64,000 bases of DNA from Papaver somniferum. Taxonomy: Eukaryota; Streptophyta; Magnoliopsida; Ranunculales; Papaveraceae. The stretch's first letter is position 1, and every line of letters starts with the position of its first letter. Position numbers and translations under genes: made by a program. Shown here in pieces: positions 12,189 to 24,554 of the stretch. The notes under the pieces are model-generated. The model saw only the letters and a program-made list of their open reading frames with translations, had not been told where the DNA came from and searched no databases. The DNA lies in NCBI RefSeq assembly GCF_003573695.1, contig NC_039363.1, positions 161,092,747 through 161,156,746 on the forward strand. The letters run 5' to 3'.

Positions 12189-13325
12189 ATGGAAAAGACG
12201 CAGGAAGCAGGAAAATCCAAAGCTTTGTCAAAAGAAACACCCAGGACAACCCCGATCATCACCCGAAGCAAGCAGAAAGGAGACAAAGCTAAAATGACCA
12301 ACCGAAGGCAAGATACTGCAGAAATCACTTCACCTATGAACGCTAATTCAGTTGCAGCGGCGGCTCTCAGAGCAGCAACGATAAAGTACGGGGAGGCTGC
12401 GGTAGTCCCGAAGGCTGCGGAGGCTAGCAATACCTTCGCCATGAGTCAACTTAATCAACCAAGAGAAAGGGTGGATGAATCCAGAACATTCCAACCCGCG
12501 CACCTTCTAACCTTTGGAATGCCGCTAACAAATAATCAGAATCAAGCCATACCGGCGGCTCTGGCACCGCAGAGGGGCGCTCACTCCAATTTGGAAACAC
12601 CAGCAACCGAAGCTGAACCCCTGCCACCTTTAGTACAGACCATGGAGGAGGGCGGCACCAAGGCTGTAGCGGCAAGCGCTGGGACTCCCAATCAGGGGTC
12701 CAACCAATCACACCGACTAATAGCTGAGCTTGAGGAACTGAGGAAGAACCAGCAGGTTTACGCAGAAGCTGTAGCTCTGTTGTCCAGAGAAAATCAAGAT
12801 TTAAAGGAGCGGATTGCTCTAAGCACGAAGACCAGCCAACAACTTGATGAAGCAAGCTCCAAAGCACCAGAGCCAAACCATGACTGTAGAGTCGTCCTAG
12901 CGGCTAATGAAGACGCGACAAGGAGACGTAGCTAACTCCACGCCCTTAACGCATCGCTTGGCCAACACCCCTATTCCACTGAAATGCCCTGTCCCGACGT
13001 TCGAATGCTATGATGGATCCAGCGACCCTGCTGCACATGTTCGGTACTACAACCGTGTCTTAGCTAGATGGGGTCAGAACGACGCCGTACTATGTAGATA
13101 CTTCCCGTCAAGCTTGAAGGGATCGGCGTTATCATGGTTTGATAATCTGCCACCAAACTCCATCCACTCATACGACCAACTCGCAGAGAAATTCTTAAGA
13201 ACATACATGTACAACAAGACTGTAAACACCGGGATGGATAAGCTCTTTTCACTAGCAATTGGCTACAAGGAAACCACGAGGGAGTACACAAACAGATGGC
13301 ATAAGATATGCCAAGCAATTGGCTA
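12189..13325 (+). pseudogene. Tat element B gag, deleted and frameshifted
   Basis: It starts at the ATG at 12189 and parallels gag of element A through the coiled-coil segment (RENQDLKERIALSTKTSQ). Near 12933 a deletion of roughly 170 bp relative to A shifts the frame and brings a TAG. The gag domain (CYDGSSDPAAHVRYYNRVLA) then continues in another frame to about 13325. There it is fused directly to mid-RT sequence, so the C-terminal basic region and zinc knuckle are missing. No functional particle protein is expected from this copy. Confidence 0.88.
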
Positions 13326-16300
13326 CATTAGAATATGCATCGACTTTACTAATCTCAACAAGGCATGTCCAAAGGACAGCTATCCCCTGCCGAGCATAGA
13401 TCAACTGGTTGAAGCAGTTGAAGGGTACGAAGAGCTGTCGTTCATGGACGGATATTCTGGTTACAACCAAGTAGCCCGTGCAGAAGAAGATCAGCCACAC
13501 ACAGCGTTCTATACCCCACATGGCCTTTACTGCTATACCAGAATGCCTTTCGGGCTCCGAAACGCAGGGGCAACATACCAAAGAATGGTCGATGCTATCT
13601 TCAATCCATGGATTGGAGGAACCCTAGAAGTCTACGTGGACGACATGCTCGTCAAAAGCAAGCTGCGTAAAAATCACCACCAGGACCTGAGGAATATCTT
13701 CGAAGCAATGAGACAGCATCACATGAAAGTGAATCCGGAGAAATGTACTTTCGGTGTCACCTCGGGGAAGTTCCTCGGGTATCTGGTGACGAAAAGGGGC
13801 ATCGAGGTAGACCCAGCGAAGATTCAAGCCATAGTAGAGATGTCGTCCCCAAAGAATCTGAAGGAAGTGCAGAAGCTCAATGGGTCCATAGCAGCGTTGG
13901 GCAGGTTTATTGCACGGTCTTCGGACAAATGCAAACATTTCTTCAATATTCTTAAAAAAAGGGAGCAGGTTCGAATGGACCGCCGAATGCGAGGAAGCAT
14001 TCCAAAAAATCAAAGAACATCTAGCTTCAATCCCGATCCTGCAGAAGCCAGACCCCGATGAAGTTTTGGCACTGTACATAGCAGCAACGGAGGACGCAGT
14101 CAGCGCGGTATTAGTCAAAACCAATACAAAGGTAGAACATCCTATCTATTACGTCAGCAAGACACTCAATTCCGCGGAAAGAAATTATACTAAGATTGAA
14201 CAACTCATCCTCGCACTGGTATGGGATACCCAAAAACTGAGAACCTACTTCCTAACTCACCTCGTCAGGGTACCATGCAAAGCACCATTGGAAGCAGTCC
14301 TCAAAAGCACGGGAAAAGTGGGCCGAATAGCCAAATGGAACACCCATATGGACCAATTCCACATCATTCATGAAATTCAACATTCTCAGAAGTCCCAAGT
14401 GCTGGCAGATTTCTTAGCAGACCTCCCCCTAGACAACGACGAAGAGATTAAGGGAATACCAGAAGCCGAGGAAGAAATCAAGGATCCAATGGACATCCTC
14501 GAACCTGCGAGTCATAGACAATGGGAAGTCTTTGTCGACGGATCTAAAAATAGGGAAGGAGCAGGAATAGGTATTGTCATTATCACCCCAACTGGAGAAA
14601 GGATTATACAGGCACTTAGATTGGAATTCAAAGAGCATACCAACAACATTGTTGAATACGAAGCTGTCGTACATGCCCTACGTATAATAATAGAGATGGG
14701 GGTAACCGATGTAAGGCTGACAAGTGATTCGCAGCTTGTCATACGGCAAATAGGGCTCGAGTATAATGTGTACGATGACACCCTTTCAGCTTACATGGCC
14801 TTGGTCCAAACATTGGCATCACAAATCCCGAACATTAAGTTCCGGCACTTATGCAGAAGGGACCTCAGGCACGCGGATGCCCTAGCATATATATCATCCA
14901 TGCTGAGGGATAAAAATGCCGAAGGTATTAAAATAGCAAGGATATACGAGCCTTCGATTGCATCTCAATTCTCCTTCGCTACCAATCAAGATGTGATGGA
15001 AGAAAATATCGAGGACCAGGTAGGAGAAGACATCCATAACGACTTTGATGAAGAGGACATCCTGTCAAGAGCAAATCGAGACGAAGACTTCAGCAACGAA
15101 GATGACTGGAGGGTGACAATACATGCCTTTCTCGAAAAAGGAAGCTTACCTGCGGATCGGAAACAAGCTAGGAAGATGCTCTCCAAAGTGGGAAGATATG
15201 ATCTTCGGGAGGGGGTCCTGTATAGGAAATCCTTCCTTGGACCATTACTACGCTGCTTGTCCCGGAAAGAGGGGCATAGAATTCTAAATGATATCCATTA
15301 TGGTGACGCGGGGAATCATAGCGGCATGAGATCACTAGCTGACAAGGCAAAAACGCAAGGATATTACTGGCCGACAATGATACAAGATGCCGCGAGGATG
15401 TCCCGACGATGTGAAGAATGTCAGCGATTCGCGAAAAAAATCCACGCGCCGGCAACAATGTTAAACTCTGTCGATAGCCCGTGGCCATTTGCAAAATGGG
15501 GCGTAGACATCGTCGGGCCTTTCATCGAAGGATCATGGAAGAGACGATTTTTGATAGTAGCCACGGACTACTTCAGTAAATGGGTGGAGGCTAAGGCCTT
15601 GGCCAGGATCAGAGACGCGGATGTGTTCACTTTCATATTCCAGAACATCATTTGCAGATTTGGTATACCTGCTGAAATTGTATCTGATAACGGCAAGCAA
15701 TTACAGGGAAAAAATATAGACATGCTCTTCGACACTTTCAAAATAAGAAAGAACAAGTCCACCCCCTTATACCCTCAAAGCAACGGACAAGCGGAAGCTA
15801 CCAACAAGACCCTCGCCCTTATACTCAAAAAACAATTAGACGAGCATAAGGGAAGATGGTGCGAACAACTGCACAATGTCTTATGGGCATACAGGACAAC
15901 ACGAAAATCCGCTACCGGGGAATCCCCGTTTCTTCTAACTTATGGAGCTGAAGCAGTCATACCTACGGAAATCCTCATGCCAACCACGAAGACCGAAGCT
16001 TGGGAGAAAAACCTCACAACAGATATGATGTTAGAAAGGTTGGACGACTTGGAAGGAAGAAGGGAACTAGCATTGCAAAAGATGGAAAATTATCAACGAA
16101 GACTAGCAAGGGAGTACAACAAAAAGGTAAAGCTACGGAATTTTGTAGAGGGACAGTATGTGTTGAGAACAATCCCACGGTATCAGCAAGAAAAGAAATG
16201 GGGAAAGTTAGCACCTACATGGGGAGGACCTTTCATGATCCACGACATTGCGGGTAATGGTTCCTACTACCTTCGTAATCTAAAAGGCGAGGTCCTCCGG

Positions 16301-16342
16301 CATCCTTGGAATGCTAAATGGCTCAAACCATACTTCTCATAG
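13326..16342 (+). pseudogene. Tat element B pol: RT, two RNase H domains, integrase
   Basis: The pol part begins inside RT at RICIDFTNLNKACP, so the protease and RT fingers are gone. The catalytic YVDDML is present near 13635. Near 13960 a run of seven A, against six in element A, shifts the frame. From about 13965 to the TAG at 16340-16342 the frame is open through the first RNase H, the second RNase H (WEVFVDGSKNREGAGIG at about 14520, DSQLVIRQ), the HHCC finger and the integrase core (VDIVGPF, VSDNGKQ, GQAEATN). The long intact tail fits recent origin with only a few lesions. Confidence 0.9.
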
Positions 16343-17014
16343 AAGCAACGCAGATTTGAATCTGCTTGGAGTGTACCAGAAGAAGAAGGGAGCCTGACCG
16401 CTCCACATGTTTCTATCTCTGGAAGAGGAATTGTAGACCTCAACTTATCAATCAAACAAGCTTTCAAATTATCAAGTCAGTGGAATCTACCTACAATATT
16501 TGGGAAAGTAGTTAATCTACAATCTCTCAGGGATCCCCCATCAGTGTCCATAAGTGTAGGACCAGGGGGAAGGCACCCAGCAGAAAGAGATACCCAACCA
16601 ATCTTAAGGCAACGGGTCGACGGAATGGGTGCGTAAATATTTTAAATCCCATATCCTAGAACGTTGCCCCGGCCCCCACCGTCTGGGAATCCTCTGGCCC
16701 AGGATTCGCCAGCGGGGTGACAGGTCTCAAGACGATCACGAAGGTACCTTCCTTCAGTATCGCACTCAAGAACACTTAAAAACTTTTGTTTTTATTTTTC
16801 ACAAATACTTAAAATAAAAACAAAACAACATTGTAGGTATATCAAGAAGAGATTCATTTCATAAAGGGTGATTACAAGAAGTGAAAGGCCAAAGTCAAGG
16901 ATACACAATCAAAAAATATTCCTTTTACAGGATCATCAGCAAAAAATATCCTTGTTACATGATTACAAAAAGTATAATGATGCCGCGGATCCTACAAAAC
17001 GCTGCGATCTCTAC
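16343..17014. other. Junction between pol and antisense gene, element B
   Basis: No gene. It is the inverted counterpart of 2450-3117 in element A and probably contains the 3' untranslated region of the antisense gene. Direct inspection shows AT-rich stretches at 16780-16990 but no certain polyadenylation signal. Confidence 0.5.
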
Positions 17015-20000
17015 CTAAGTGGCGGCCCCATCGGCAGGATTATTCCGAAGACTTGATGGGACGCTCCCACCAGAAGAGGGGCCCGAGGAGCTGGGCAAGG
17101 CAGAAGGAACGGGACGACGAGGATAGTTCTTCACGAGACCATGTTCATTCCTTAGGCCAAGTTCTATCCTCTCCAGCATCTTGTTCGTCTCCTCAGCCAA
17201 TTGACAACGAGCCTTGTGTTTAATAACTGTTGTCCGCTGTTGGGCTTGGGATAATAACGAAGATAGCCGATTCACTTCTCTAGAAGCAGCACCAACGGCC
17301 TCCTCGCGGGTTGCTGCTAAATTCTTGAAGTGATTGGTCTGTTCTTCCTGCTGCGCTAAGGAAGATTGAGCCTTTTCAAGTTTTTCATTTGTGACGCGAA
17401 GGCGTCCCTCGAGCTCTGAAAAAGACAACACCACGGAGTTAGCGTAGAAAAAAAACAAGGTCACACTCGATGAAATGGGATTATACCTTCGACACAAGCC
17501 GAAGCCTCTTCATAATCATTAACAACCGCATCTCGCGCTTCGTCAAGATGATCATATTCCGCGGATAATTTCTTATAGTCTAGTTGAAGGTTGGTGAGAG
17601 TAAACTGACGGGCATCTAAGCCTACCTGCTTCATCGAGTCCATACGACGAAGGTGGTCGACCTATTTATTTATCTCTGAGACCCCTTTGCTGAGTCTGTA
17701 CATGCACACTTCAAGATTCCTCTCAGACTCAGCATGACGAGCTACGTCGGCACGAGACGCGGAAAGAGCATTGCTGAGATCGTAGACTTCAGCACGAGCA
17801 TCATCTCTTTCTCTGGCAAGACAGAGCATATTATCCGGGACCCCTGAAAGAGGAATGGATCGAGCCGTCTGTAATTCTTCTTCCAACAGCTAAATCCTAG
17901 ATTCCAACAAGGAAGTGCGCTCACGGGCTTCCCGCAGATTATCACGGGTCCACAGCAGCGTGCCATTAAATAAAGCACGATCATGGTTGTACAGATTTTG
18001 CATGTCGACCATCTGAACATGCCGCACGCGCCATACCTCAGCCCGAGCATCCCATTTCTTAGCTTCACTCTTAATTTTCTCAACCAAATCTCTAATACGA
18101 GATTTTTGCCGAACTCTTTCGTTTCGAAGCCATATCAGCTCGGGGACGCCACCCACTGGAGATAGGGTGGGGAGACTCAGACAGAACAACTAAGAGATAA
18201 AAGAATGACGACATACGGCGAGGGAAAAGAACCAAACCTGTGAAAGTGGAAACTTGGCTACGAGTTTGCTCCAACTCAGCGCGCACTGCAACAAGTTCTG
18301 AACGCAGATCAGCCTCTGTTTCACCCAGCTTTTCTTTCTCCTTAAGGCTTTTCTTCAGCTCTTCTATTTCCACCTCAGCCGCAGATAATTCCTTTTCTCG
18401 GTGACGAAGCTTAGCCTCGAGCTTCAGAGATTTCGCTTTGAAGAACTGATACAGCACGTGGTTACAATGCTCGCTCCTCATCATCTACACATCAAGATGA
18501 CAAAACATTATTTCACCGAAGCGTCTGATCGTCACGTAGAAGTATGTACGAAAATTTACCTCCAGCACACGCTGCTGCGGAAAGCCATATTGATACCCGT
18601 CGGCGATAGCCATCATATCGGCAACGGAAGAAGGAGGCTCCGGCACGAGGGTAGCTTCGGGAACAGTCAACCTTTTTCCCCAGGCTTCAGACACCTGCGC
18701 CTTAGAAGACATCTCCATCATGCGACGGGTATACGCGGTTGACTCCTTTTCCCCAGCAACAACAGGAGCGGGATGAGAGACAAACAGAAGATTCTTTTCC
18801 TTAAACCAATCCATGATGGCGTCCTCACCCTCAGACGTCGGCGACTGGGGAAGACTATCGGCAGGCGCGTCAACGACAGATTTTCCTTTCTCTGACACGA
18901 CCCCCTCAGCACGAATGTTGGCATGCTCCTCCGCGCCTACATGCGCAGCAGGCTCCTCCGCACAAACATCTTCTACAGTAGCATCCCCATTACCATCACC
19001 ACCAAGAACATCCCAATCATCATTGGGGGAAAGTAAAGAGAAGTCCTCGGGAAAATCGAGGGCTTCGTCAAAGAACTCCCCCGTGGAATACATCCGATCG
19101 AAAGAAAATTCTTGAGAAGTGGGAAGGGTATCCGCGACATCACCAGCAGGGACGGAAACATCCCCGATGACAACGTCATCCGCCACCACAGCTTTTTTCC
19201 TTCCTTCATCACCTGCGTGACCAGCGAAGACCTCTTCTTCGACATTGATAGGGGAGGTACCAGTACGTTCCTCCCCATCTGTAATCTCGTCCTCAGCAAA
19301 CTCTTCGTTCACTGGACTAGTAACTTCTTCTTGGGCCTCAACCTCGCCCATCACCGTAGTAGAAGACTGTTTCAGACTAATCTTTTTCTTCTTCAATACC
19401 TGAAACCAACACCACAAAAAGAATTATTTTTCCCGTCTGATGGAAGTTCTAAAAAAGAAGCGCAGCTAGAATCTGCGTACCTGAACAGCTGAGACATTCT
19501 TCGGTGGGAGTATAGCACCGGAACCATCCTCCTCGTCTCCCTCTACGACGTCCAGGGCATAAGGAAAATTCATGCCCGCAAAGTTCAGACGCCAGGGGCA
19601 GAAATCTCCATAGCGAACAGGAGGAGATTCGCGCGGCTTACTATTCTCGGTAGGCCGCCAACCGCGGGGACCAGGAATCCAACCGTAAGCCCACGGACCA
19701 ACTATTTCGATAACGGTGGCGTGCCACTCGTAGTCATGATCGCGCTTGATCCTCTCGCGCGCTGGGAAGAGTTTTCGATGACTAGACCCCTCCGTGCCAG
19801 GAACATACTTCAGCTTGGCATCGCTGACCTCATTTAACAGACGAATCTCGCCTCGAGGAGCAGGGAGATTCCGAAGGCTGACACTCCACGGCTTGCGATT
19901 CCTACTATTGACGTAATCACCGAAGGAGTTATTGAAATGCTCAGGAGTATACCATTCCTTCTCCATGGGATTGGGGACGTAACAAGTCATCGACGTTTCC

Positions 20001-20788
20001 CCCTTACTCCGCAGATAGCATTCCTTCAGGGCGCGGAGATAATTCCCCGATAGTTGGGATACAGAACGGCTGTGAGTATTGGTGGAAGAACCCTCACGAC
20101 TAGCGAGCACGTCGTAGTAGAAGGAATCACCTGATTTGTACAACGGCAGCATCAGACCAGCCTCGAATGCCCCAACCGTCGTTAACAAATGAAATTCATC
20201 GAACTCATACTTGGAGATAAGCTCATACGTAATATCATCCTCAGGGGCATAGAAACGAACCCCGAAGGCTTGAAGCTCATGCTTTTCCTTGAATATTTCA
20301 AGATCGATATGCTTGAAGGTTACTTTTTTCCTGCTAACCGAGACACTGCGTATCAAGGGAGCAGCCTCATCCTCCTCGGCGGGGCCGGATGAACTAACGA
20401 ACGCTTCCGAAGCTTTTCTCTTCACGGGGGGATTTTTTGAAGATTCAACCCTAGGAGCTACGCCCTTCGTATTCTTCCCTTTAAAAGTTGTAGAAGACCG
20501 TAGATGATGCTCGGGCACTAACGAACGTAGAGGAGGAATGTCAAAAGCAACAGCGCGGGGCGGAGCCTGCGTACTCCTAGTATCATCACGAGGACGAGCC
20601 ATTGAGCGATCAAAGACTCTGCGAGAACCAGATGGAATTATCGGAGGATTCTCTTCCCTAGAGGACGAGGCTTTCGCTCCAGAAGAAACTCGACTCCGAC
20701 GAACATCATCTTGAGACTCTCGACGCGGAGGAGATCTCGATAACCCAGAATCAGGAGTCTGATAAGTAGGCCGCGGACGGTCAGACAT
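17015..20788 (-). pseudogene. Spliced antisense gene of Tat element B, five exons
   Basis: It starts at the ATG at 20788. GT-AG borders give exons 20788-19481, 19399-18560, 18484-18238, 18155-17487 and 17415-17015, in total 3465 nt or 1154 codons. Exon 1 encodes an Arg/Ser/Pro-rich N-terminus, then a globular part resembling the plant-mobile or putative-transposon domain seen in antisense frames of plant Ty3/gypsy elements (family assignment tentative). Exon 2 is acidic. Exons 3 to 5 are Glu/Lys/Leu/Arg-rich and should form coiled coils. Exon 4 has two in-frame stops (about 17888 and 17661) where element A is open, while the stop of A near 1426 is open here. Promoter sequences would lie between 20789 and the 3' LTR. 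Function is unknown. Confidence 0.8.
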
Positions 20789-21129
20789 GGCTGCGGAAAG
20801 AATAAAATCAAGAACAAGTTACACACAATCAAAAACACATCCATAGCAATACAACCACGATAACGTAGCAACCCTAAAATTAGTATACATGCTCAAAATT
20901 TCACCCTTGAAGTAATGGCTTCCTTAATTTAAGATGAAGAACAGGGGCAAACTAGTATGCAAGCATCAGAAGAAGTTCTTCATCACAAACAAGGAACAAC
21001 AGTAGCAGAAAATTCACAAATCAACACAGCATAAAACGGTGGAAATAAAGAAAAGAAAAACTTACCGGCAAAAACAGCAGTAGAAGAAACAAACAGGAGA
21101 AGCGGGCGTGGTTAATGCTAAGGTGGAGA

Positions 21130-21284
21130 GAATTTAAGATCACAGGTGCAATGAAGACAGACAGAAAATTTAAGATCACAGGTGCAATGAAGACTGACAG
21201 AGAATTTAAGGTCACAGGTGCAATGAAGACTGACAGAGAATTTAAGGTCACAGGTTCAATGAAGACAGACAGAAAATTTAAAGG
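21130..21284. repeat. 36-bp tandem repeat, about 4.3 units
   Basis: Units begin near 21130, 21166, 21202 and 21238, with a partial fifth from 21274. Each has the form GAATTTAAGATCACAGGTGC followed by AATGAAGACAGACAGA, with a few substitutions. Because 36 is a multiple of three, the plus strand reads as a 12-residue repeat, but there is no evidence that it is translated. Confidence 0.9.
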
Positions 21285-21519
21285 AAGAATGAAAATTGAG
21301 AGAGTGTTTAGGAAGAATGAAATTAAATTTTCTTTCTATCCTTAAAATACCCGAAAGAAAGAGAAGGAAATTAAGGGAGAAATGGGAAACGTGCCCGTTA
21401 CATAAGCAGTTAATGCACGAATAAAAGACGTGCCCAAGTATCTAGGAGAAGTTATTAGGAGTGAGAAGAATATGCGACGATAGTTTTTCTTCAAAGCACC
21501 CATTAGTCATTCAAGCCCG

Positions 21520-21535
21520 AAGAAAAGGGGCAAAT
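21520..21535 (+). other. Polypurine tract of Tat element B
   Basis: GAAGAAAAGGGGCAAAT directly precedes the TGTG of the 3' LTR, the position of the plus-strand primer. Confidence 0.8.
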
Positions 21536-22392
21536 TGTGTACACATATATCTCACTATCAGACACGTGTATATAAAAAGGTACGTGGAAAGCATGCAGGC
21601 CAAAACATCAAAACATGATGCGTCACGAAACACCGAATAAACCCCGAGGAGTTACTTTATCTCATCCCCAAAAGAGGAGCTAAGATCAACGGTGGAGAGA
21701 AAGTTAGCTGACACGGACTGACAGGGGCAGAAGACACTTGTCTGACACGAGCAGACCCCTCAACTACCCACATTAAACACTCTGAGCAGTGTACGTGTCG
21801 ACCAACCTGTGGAACGAGCGAGGATGCCTCTGCGAGATCAAGGGAAAAACGCAGACCTCCGCGTGATGGACGCAAGGACACAAGAAGATAAGGTTCCAAC
21901 GGTCTTCAGAGATGGGTCCCACGTTCTAACCTTATAAATATCCAATCTCCACCAAGAGGAAAGGGGATCGAAAATATCAGGAAGGGAAGGAGAGAGAGAA
22001 AGAGAGAAATAGTAAGTGTAAGTTAATCCCTTAGACGAGAGAAACATGTAAACCCCAAAAGTCATCCAACTATTCGTGTAACCGTGAAGAACATAGTAAA
22101 ACAACAAACCCCGTGGATGTAGGCCTTAGTGCTGAACCACGTAAACCTTGGTCTTATTTACATTTCAGCACTTTACATTCATTTAGCTCCGCGCATGTTT
22201 GATATATGTTTTGTTTTCCTTAATACTTATATCCCATGCACAAACGTCACGCATGGAGTTGTTGGATGAGGCCATGATAAACCCGAAGGTTTTGAGCCAA
22301 TGAATCAACACCGGGGTACCATCATCATAATCTCTTTAGATGTTAATGACTGATTGTGAGCGTTCGGACCCCTCGTGGTGTGGGTGCCCACA
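21536..22392 (+). repeat. 3' LTR of Tat element B
   Basis: 857 bp, beginning TGTGTACACATATATCTC and ending GGGTGCCCACA. It is nearly identical to the 5' LTR and is followed by GGTGA. Confidence 0.95.
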
Positions 22393-22397
22393 GGTGA
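22393..22397. repeat. Target-site duplication GGTGA, right copy
   Basis: It matches 10891-10895 and closes element B. Confidence 0.9.
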
Positions 22398-24554
22398 TTT
22401 TAATTAGGCGTGTCATGGTCAGCCTTCGCAATGGATTTATCATCTGTTTCTGCACCCGCCTAATAATGTTTCTAGCTGCTACCAAATATTTTATTAGAAT
22501 TCTAGCATTTATTAGAATTTTTGCTGTACAATAATGTCAACGTAGTGCATCTGAGCAAGTCTTCTTCCCTAAACCCCAAGGTGTTTTATGTAGCATTAAA
22601 AGCGAGTATAATAAGCTTCTTTCCCCAAAGGTATATGCTTTATGGGGCAGGTTTTTGTATCTCATTTCCCTGTATCACCATTTTATATTAGTTTTGTTTG
22701 TCATAGAAATTTGGAGCGGAAATATAATAACTAGAGATCGGGTTACTTAGATAATCTTCGGGTTAATTTTTTTTAATATAATGAAGGTTTATTTGTTGTC
22801 TTCTCACATGATTTGGAAGTGAGGCATCTACAGCCCATTATTTCTTCTTTCTCTGCTGTCTTCATTTTACCCAAGTAGTTTCTGTATTATGAATTGATGT
22901 TGTGAAGTTGGACGTAGTTCCACAGTGGTGGTCCTCTTCCCTACAGCGGCATGCGATTTTATGAGTGGCGACTAAGGTGACAATGCCACTTAATCAAGAT
23001 GTGGATATTAAGTTACATTTTTAGTGGTGAGGCTTTGGTGAGTGTGGATTCTTAGCTCAAGTTTTCTTAACTCAAGTTATATATATATCGTGGTACTATG
23101 CAGTGTGTATAGAAGTAAGTTAACGTGTATTATCCATTGCTTCTAATCTACTTTTCGTTAGCATTTTTGTGACGCAACCATTTTAGAGGGAAATAACTAC
23201 CCTGTTGGTTTGCAGTTTTGTAACACAACCATTTTAGGGAAATCAACTACACTGTAGGTGGTGTAGGCGGCACATATCAGTCTATACCATGGATGAAATT
23301 ATTGCTGGTGCAGTTTGAGGCTAATTTATGATTCACCTGTATGTAGTAAATGAAATTCTCTTTATCAAGGAGTCGGGAGATTTCAACTTCCTAACCATGT
23401 GCAATTTACTTATAGCCACTTTATTTTCTCATACTCAAGCTTTGATTATCCGCGGTCGCCTAATAAAGGACATTTTGTTCCACCAGGAAGTGATTAGTTA
23501 CCCACTTTTGATGAGTAAAACATATGTTCAAAGTCAATATCCCACTTTTTCACTATGGTAGTTTGACTACTTTGTTGTAGAGAAAGGATGCACCACCGTG
23601 GCACAATCCTGATGCTTTTATGTGTGTCATTCAAATTATATGAACTTAGTTCATACTCCATGTGGAGTGGCCTCTGAAATGGAAACAAAATGAGGGTAGA
23701 GTTACGTAGAGACTTTGTAATGAAGGACAATACAATCCAGACCGGAGACAAACGTCTACTATCTAAGTATTGCTAAAAATTGTACAAGTATCTGTGTAAT
23801 CCATAGGCATTTTAATTATTTACTGTGAGTTCAAAAAGGTCTTTCTTTGTGTTTGTCCTCTTTTTGGTAAAACTTTAAATTTCAATCGGGGTGTAAACGC
23901 TAACTAAAATTTGACATGTCAACAAATATCACACAATTGTTTTAACTAGCTTCTTAGAACGGACCTCTCCTTTACAATTCATACATTTGAAGACAACATG
24001 GACAACATCACAAGTGAGTTGGTCTTGTAAATAGGGGTACAAGTGATTCAAAATAAAAAGGAAACTTCGAAAACAAAATTCAAGAAAGTCGTCAAAAGTG
24101 GACCTCTTTTCTCCTAATTTTGTTAGATTAAATGGTGGTCTTTATCATCAAAAAAAAATTTGGTGGTTCTGGAAATCTTGAATTTCATATTCAGTTACAT
24201 AGATCATCTCCAATAGTATCTCGGCTTGAGTGATTATTCTTTATGATGTGGAGTATATATACTTCAACCTATGAACCACCATTGTTTGTTGAAGGTAGAA
24301 AAACTCTGTAGGTATCATAATCGAGGTTTCTTTATATGACTTTTACGGTAAGGAAGTTAGGCCATAGAAGATGTATAACCATATATCGGGATCAGTTACC
24401 AACAACACGATCAGTAGTAAAAATCAACCAAGAGTACTAAATATCAATGGTTACTCTAAATATGGGTTCATGGTTTACAACAAAAAGACCTCACGAATTT
24501 TTGTTTGGACAACTAAGCGAAACCCGGGCCATTACGGCACGGGTCATATACTAG
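22398..24554. other. Unannotated AT-rich stretch between Tat element B and the Copia array
   Basis: I find no gene, transposon domain or RNA gene here. The longest reading frames are short and have no recognisable motif. One diverged tandem pair is visible at 23164-23205 and 23214-23254 (GCAACCATTTTAGAGGGAAA against ACAACCATTTTAGGGAAATC). The segment joins 10515-10890 across the Tat insertion. Confidence 0.6.

Larger units (their letters stand above)
20789..21535. other. Upstream region of antisense gene and 3' end of element B
   Basis: This stretch lies between the start codon of the antisense gene and the 3' LTR. It is AT-rich, contains a 36-bp tandem repeat at 21130-21284 and ends in a polypurine tract. 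It should include the promoter of the antisense gene if that gene is transcribed from within the element. Confidence 0.55.
10896..22392 (+). mobile_element. Ty3/gypsy Tat-type LTR retrotransposon, element B (complete ends, internally deleted)
   Basis: The element is 11,497 bp with both LTRs (10896-11754 and 21536-22392), a primer-binding site, a polypurine tract and flanking GGTGA duplications. The two LTRs are nearly identical, which points to a young insertion. Gag-pol has lost about 1.8 kb covering the gag C-terminus, the protease and the start of RT, plus a smaller segment in gag, and carries a homopolymer frameshift. It would therefore need proteins from another copy to move. Between pol and the 3' LTR it holds a five-exon gene on the opposite strand (20788-17015). 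Confidence 0.95.

Noticed and set aside
21115..21345. Protein made of 12-residue repeats
   Set aside because: It is explained by a 36-bp DNA tandem repeat in a non-coding part of the element.
1..22392. Single chromosomal inversion or palindromic duplication
   Set aside because: Element B has its own GGTGA duplication, A has a clean LTR edge, the two LTR sets differ in sequence, and only B has the gag-RT deletion, so separate insertions are simpler.
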